Below are positions 5,900-7,805 of a stretch of DNA of 7,805 nt, in pieces. The stretch covers positions 1 through 7,805 of the forward strand of contig CAZCUN010000084.1 in assembly GCA_964502215.1 (NCBI GenBank), in the 5' to 3' direction. Origin of the DNA: JAALLB01 sp964502215. Lineage in GTDB: Bacteria; Pseudomonadota; Alphaproteobacteria; Rhizobiales; Rhizobiaceae. A model generated the notes under the pieces. The model had not been told where the DNA came from and made no database searches. It saw only the letters and a program-made list of their open reading frames with translations. Positions within the stretch are counted from its first letter, which is position 1. Each line of letters starts with the position of its first letter. Both the position numbers and the translations under genes were made by a program.

Positions 5900-6241
5900 A
5901 TGCGTTTAACCAGTGCCATGTGGTTTGCAGTCTTCATGCGAATGGAAAGTGCAAGGGGTGCTTATGTATCTGTTTTAAAGTCAGGTGCCCAGCAAGCAGG
6001 CGCGCTCTTTATTGTGCACAATCATCTAGATGGATTATTAAGTTTATATGCACCTGCACCTCAAGCATTGCTCGAAGAACCCGCAGAAGATGATCGCAAG
6101 TTTGAATGCGCATTAATGCAGGCTAATCAACAAGAAGTAGATAGCTATCTTGAAAAGCAAAAGAACTTTGATCCAGATTTGTGGATTATAGAAACTGAGT
6201 CTGGTTCTGGTGAAATATCTTTATCACTAGCTAAGGATTGA
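5900..6241 (+). CDS. DUF1491 family protein
   Basis: A 113-aa, probably cytoplasmic protein of unknown function from a family seen in alphaproteobacteria. Recognisable features are the start RLTSAMWFAVFMRMESARGAYVSVLKSG-AQQAGALF (family proteins typically carry a similar strand-rich beginning with a basic pair or RR), LLSLYAPAP, and the C-terminal FDPDLWIIETES. The length is that of the family. AAGGGA (5885-5890) lies nine bases before ATG 5900. It follows the PG-binding gene by 38 bases and is probably the last gene of the kinase operon, ended by the hairpin terminator at 6239-6264. In the annotated genomes I recall, DUF1491 proteins lie near peptidoglycan-binding proteins, which agrees with this order. 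The function is unknown. Confidence 0.85.
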   Translation: MRLTSAMWFAVFMRMESARGAYVSVLKSGAQQAGALFIVHNHLDGLLSLYAPAPQALLEEPAEDDRKFECALMQANQQEVDSYLEKQKNFDPDLWIIETESGSGEISLSLAKD

Positions 6242-6264
6242 TAGCTCTTAAGCTGTCAGTTTTT
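6239..6264 (+). terminator. Rho-independent terminator of the kinase-PGbd-DUF1491 unit
   Basis: TGATAGCT (6239-6246) pairs with AGCTGTCA (6251-6258), with one T-G wobble, around a CTTA loop, and five T follow (6260-6264). It starts on the DUF1491 stop codon. Its 3' arm and T-run are at the same time the last codons (EKLTA) of the convergent DUF2336 gene. The stem is moderate and AT-rich in part, so termination may be incomplete. Confidence 0.6.
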
Positions 6265-7420
6265 CATCTTTACTATATTCAACACTTGCCTTTTGTTCGA
6301 TCAGCAATTCAGAACGTCTAGCTCTGGCGGCAAGAGAAAGTGCATAGCGTGTGGTTGGAATGTTTTGATCTTCTTTAAAATGCGAATGATTAAAGTTAGC
6401 GCCAAGCCTTCTAAAGAAGGCGCAGCATTCATCTTGATTTAGTTTTGTATATTTTGCTGTAATTGTCTTAAAAATAAGGGCATTACGACCAATGTCGCGA
6501 TTTGCCATCAATAAAATTCTAGCCGCTGTTACTTCGCTTATCTCCAAGGCTTTAAGTAAAGTTGCAAGCATGCCTGCATTTTGTTCTTCCATAAAGCGCG
6601 TTGTAATTTGATGATTCAAGCCACAGAAAGATTGGATAGATGATGCAAAATCACTAATATTCTGAGAACGAATGTTGATAAGCAATCTATTTTCCATCTC
6701 TTGTAAAGTAATCATACTGGAAGCAGTCTTGATCGATTTTCCAATAGGCTTTTTACGAAGCTTACCGCCTTTGTTAGCAAGCTTGAGTAGGGTTTCGGAA
6801 AGGTCTTTGGGTTTGTTTGTAATTGTTGGGTTTTTAACTTCTGCTAATTTAGCGACCGTAATGGTAGTTGCAGGTTCATCAGCCCATTTTGTGGAATTGC
6901 GCTCTTTGTCGAGAGCTTCAAGAATTTCTATATTACCAGTTAAGGCAGGATTGCTTCTTAAGGTATTTTGAATTTGTTCTGCTTCATTGTCTAGTTTTAG
7001 CAAAGATACAACATTCGAACTATCAAGATTATCGCGCTTTGCAATTATCATTGCATATTCTAAGGAAGACTTTTCAATGAGAAGATTAAGGTCTGCGGGT
7101 TGTAAAACTGGCGAGTGTAAAAGCGGCAATTGAGCAATTGCAATTTCTTCCATCGATAAGAAAATGATGATTGGTTTAGGAGTATATGAATTATAAGCAA
7201 TTTTATCGCTTATGATTTTACGTTCCTTACTATTTGTATTCAGAATAAGCGTATAAAATTGCTCTTTATATAATGAAATATCTTTATTTGTTGGTCTTTG
7301 GAGTAAGGCAAAGTTGGTAGTAAGATCAATCAAGCTTGATTGGTTTCTTATAGGCTTAATTCGAGTATTTGATGGTGTTCTTTTTTCGATTGATACTTGT
7401 GTCAAGGCCGCATTCCTCAT
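6248..7420 (-). CDS. DUF2336 domain protein (HEAT-like helical repeats)
   Basis: A 390-aa, probably soluble helical protein of unknown function. The segment about 40-170 holds the DUF2336-type repeats, with SMEEIAIAQLPLLHSPVLQPADLNLLIEKSSLEYAMIIAKR as the clearest part. Residues 175-235 form a polar linker with basic KGGKLRKKPIGKSIK. A second helical region (240-375), with EEQNAGMLATLLKALEISEVTAARILLMANRD and a basic RYALSLAARARRSELL end, also fits the family. The start is uncertain: ATG 7420 lacks a well-spaced site (AGGT is about 16 bases away), TTG 7423 is similar, and TTG 7402 has GAGGA eight bases upstream and would be six residues shorter. It is convergent to DUF1491 with a six-base gap, and a CtrA-like site lies about 50 bp upstream. 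It is rich in N, K and I. Confidence 0.8.
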   Translation of the reverse strand: MRNAALTQVSIEKRTPSNTRIKPIRNQSSLIDLTTNFALLQRPTNKDISLYKEQFYTLILNTNSKERKIISDKIAYNSYTPKPIIIFLSMEEIAIAQLPLLHSPVLQPADLNLLIEKSSLEYAMIIAKRDNLDSSNVVSLLKLDNEAEQIQNTLRSNPALTGNIEILEALDKERNSTKWADEPATTITVAKLAEVKNPTITNKPKDLSETLLKLANKGGKLRKKPIGKSIKTASSMITLQEMENRLLINIRSQNISDFASSIQSFCGLNHQITTRFMEEQNAGMLATLLKALEISEVTAARILLMANRDIGRNALIFKTITAKYTKLNQDECCAFFRRLGANFNHSHFKEDQNIPTTRYALSLAARARRSELLIEQKASVEYSKDEKLTA

Positions 7421-7458
7421 CAAATGATTCGCTATGACCTACATTTCCATAAAAAATC

Positions 7459-7478
7459 TTTACAACCTGTTAACCATG
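7459..7478. promoter_or_regulatory. CtrA-box-like site upstream of DUF2336
   Basis: TTTA (7459-7462), seven bases, then TTAAC (7470-7474) match the CtrA consensus TTAA-N7-TTAAC at eight of nine positions, and TTAACCAT (7470-7477) is a perfect copy of the half-site described for alphaproteobacteria. It lies about 40-60 bp before the DUF2336 start and about 120 bp before the 64-aa gene on the other strand, so it could serve either. Sequence match is direct; binding is inferred. Confidence 0.45.
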
Positions 7479-7560
7479 ATTGGTTTGTATAGAGTTATTG
7501 ATTCATCCAACTGCTCCTATATGGCGTGAATTATCGCGAATTTTGCTGAGAAGCACACCT

Positions 7561-7566
7561 TATAAT
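7561..7566 (+). promoter_or_regulatory. possible -10 element of the 64-aa gene
   Basis: TATAAT is a perfect -10 hexamer 28 bases before the start codon at 7595. TTGCTG (7543-7548) is only 12 bp upstream, too close for a standard -35, so the promoter would need an activator or be weak. The hexamer could be chance in AT-rich DNA. Confidence 0.25.
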
Positions 7567-7594
7567 TTTATATGATAGGCCGTGGAGAAATAGT

Positions 7595-7789
7595 ATGAGT
7601 ATAATTTTACAGTTCCCGCTTGAAAAAGTTCAGCGCAGGTCTCTTGGATTGCCAGATAAATCTCAAAATGCTGAAATTATAGTATTTGAGGGAATTCGAT
7701 ATGAAAAGCATTCAGATAAACTACCCACTGTTAAGCAAAAGAAAATTAAACGTAAGCGGTTCTTTTCCCCCACCTATTATGTAGATTGA
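7595..7789 (+). CDS. small hypothetical protein with ILQFP-type N-terminus
   Basis: A 64-aa protein with no named family that I can assign. It starts MSIILQFPLEKVQRR, contains AEIIVFEGIRYEKHSD in the middle, and ends in a strongly basic KQKKIKRKRFFSPTYYVD. I recall many short Hyphomicrobiales proteins beginning with a similar IQFP and a following EIIxFxGxRYE segment, so it is probably a conserved small protein. No membrane segment or Cys is present. The basic tail may bind nucleic acid or a membrane surface (inference). GGAG (7584-7587) is seven bases before ATG, and TATAAT at 7561-7566 could be a -10 element, although I see no good -35 at the right distance. It is divergent from DUF2336, with 174 bp between the starts. 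Confidence 0.75.
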   Translation: MSIILQFPLEKVQRRSLGLPDKSQNAEIIVFEGIRYEKHSDKLPTVKQKKIKRKRFFSPTYYVD

Positions 7790-7805
7790 TGTTATGCGAT
7801 TGAAC

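Noticed and set aside
6180..6188. DnaA-box-like TGTGGATTA
   Set aside because: One mismatch to the consensus, single copy, inside the DUF1491 coding sequence; no cluster that would suggest an origin.
6672..7080. Two overlapping plus-strand frames inside DUF2336
   Set aside because: Antisense shadows of the DUF2336 gene; hydrophobic runs arise from the complement of its polar codons.
7529..7542. AATT-flanked TCGCGA near the 64-aa gene
   Set aside because: The outer and inner symmetries have different centres, so it is not a continuous dyad.
7794..7805. ATG near the right edge as the start of another gene
   Set aside because: Only four codons are visible and no ribosome binding site precedes it.

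Overview
The window looks like a chromosomal segment of an AT-rich alphaproteobacterium of the order Hyphomicrobiales (Rhizobiales). The evidence is the set of protein families: a MucR/Ros zinc-finger regulator, a stand-alone DnaA domain IV protein, and DUF6456, DUF5330, DUF1491 and DUF2336 proteins. As far as I recall, several of these occur mainly in alphaproteobacteria and some are often neighbours. I cannot name the genus. I see no rRNA, tRNA, CRISPR array, insertion sequence or phage gene.

Layout. 1-408: AT-rich non-coding DNA with a striking 26-bp dyad (81-106) and a Ros-box-like stretch, leading into mucR (409-861, +). mucR ends in a strong hairpin terminator whose DNA also encodes the last ten codons of a small convergent coiled-coil-like gene (883-1200, -). 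1201-1417 is a divergent promoter region. It is followed by an overlapping pair: a DnaA-C-like DNA-binding protein (1418-1879, +) and a DUF6456 protein starting at GTG 1869 (1869-2687, +). The pair meets sufE head-on, with stop codons sharing the four bases TTAA. sufE (2684-3100, -) lies downstream of a DUF5330 exported protein (3153-3497, -). The 257-bp divergent region 3498-3754 carries a tandem 18-bp repeat resembling degenerate CtrA boxes. To its right runs a three-gene unit: a soluble PAS histidine kinase (3755-5068), a membrane-anchored protein with two peptidoglycan-binding domains (5073-5861) and a DUF1491 protein (5900-6241). A hairpin plus T-run ends this unit inside the 3' end of the convergent DUF2336 gene (6248-7420, -). 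Upstream of DUF2336 lies the best CtrA-like site. A 64-aa protein (7595-7789, +) closes the window.

How the genes may work together (inference). A global regulator, a DnaA-like DNA binder, a PleC/DivJ-type kinase lacking a visible response regulator, and a wall-binding protein beside CtrA-like sites suggest a locus tied to cell-cycle or envelope control. SufE serves iron-sulphur cluster assembly and may simply be a passenger. Nothing here proves a new system. The least explained parts are the DnaA-C/DUF6456 pair, the kinase/PG-binding pair, the 26-bp dyad, and the two terminators built into convergent coding ends.
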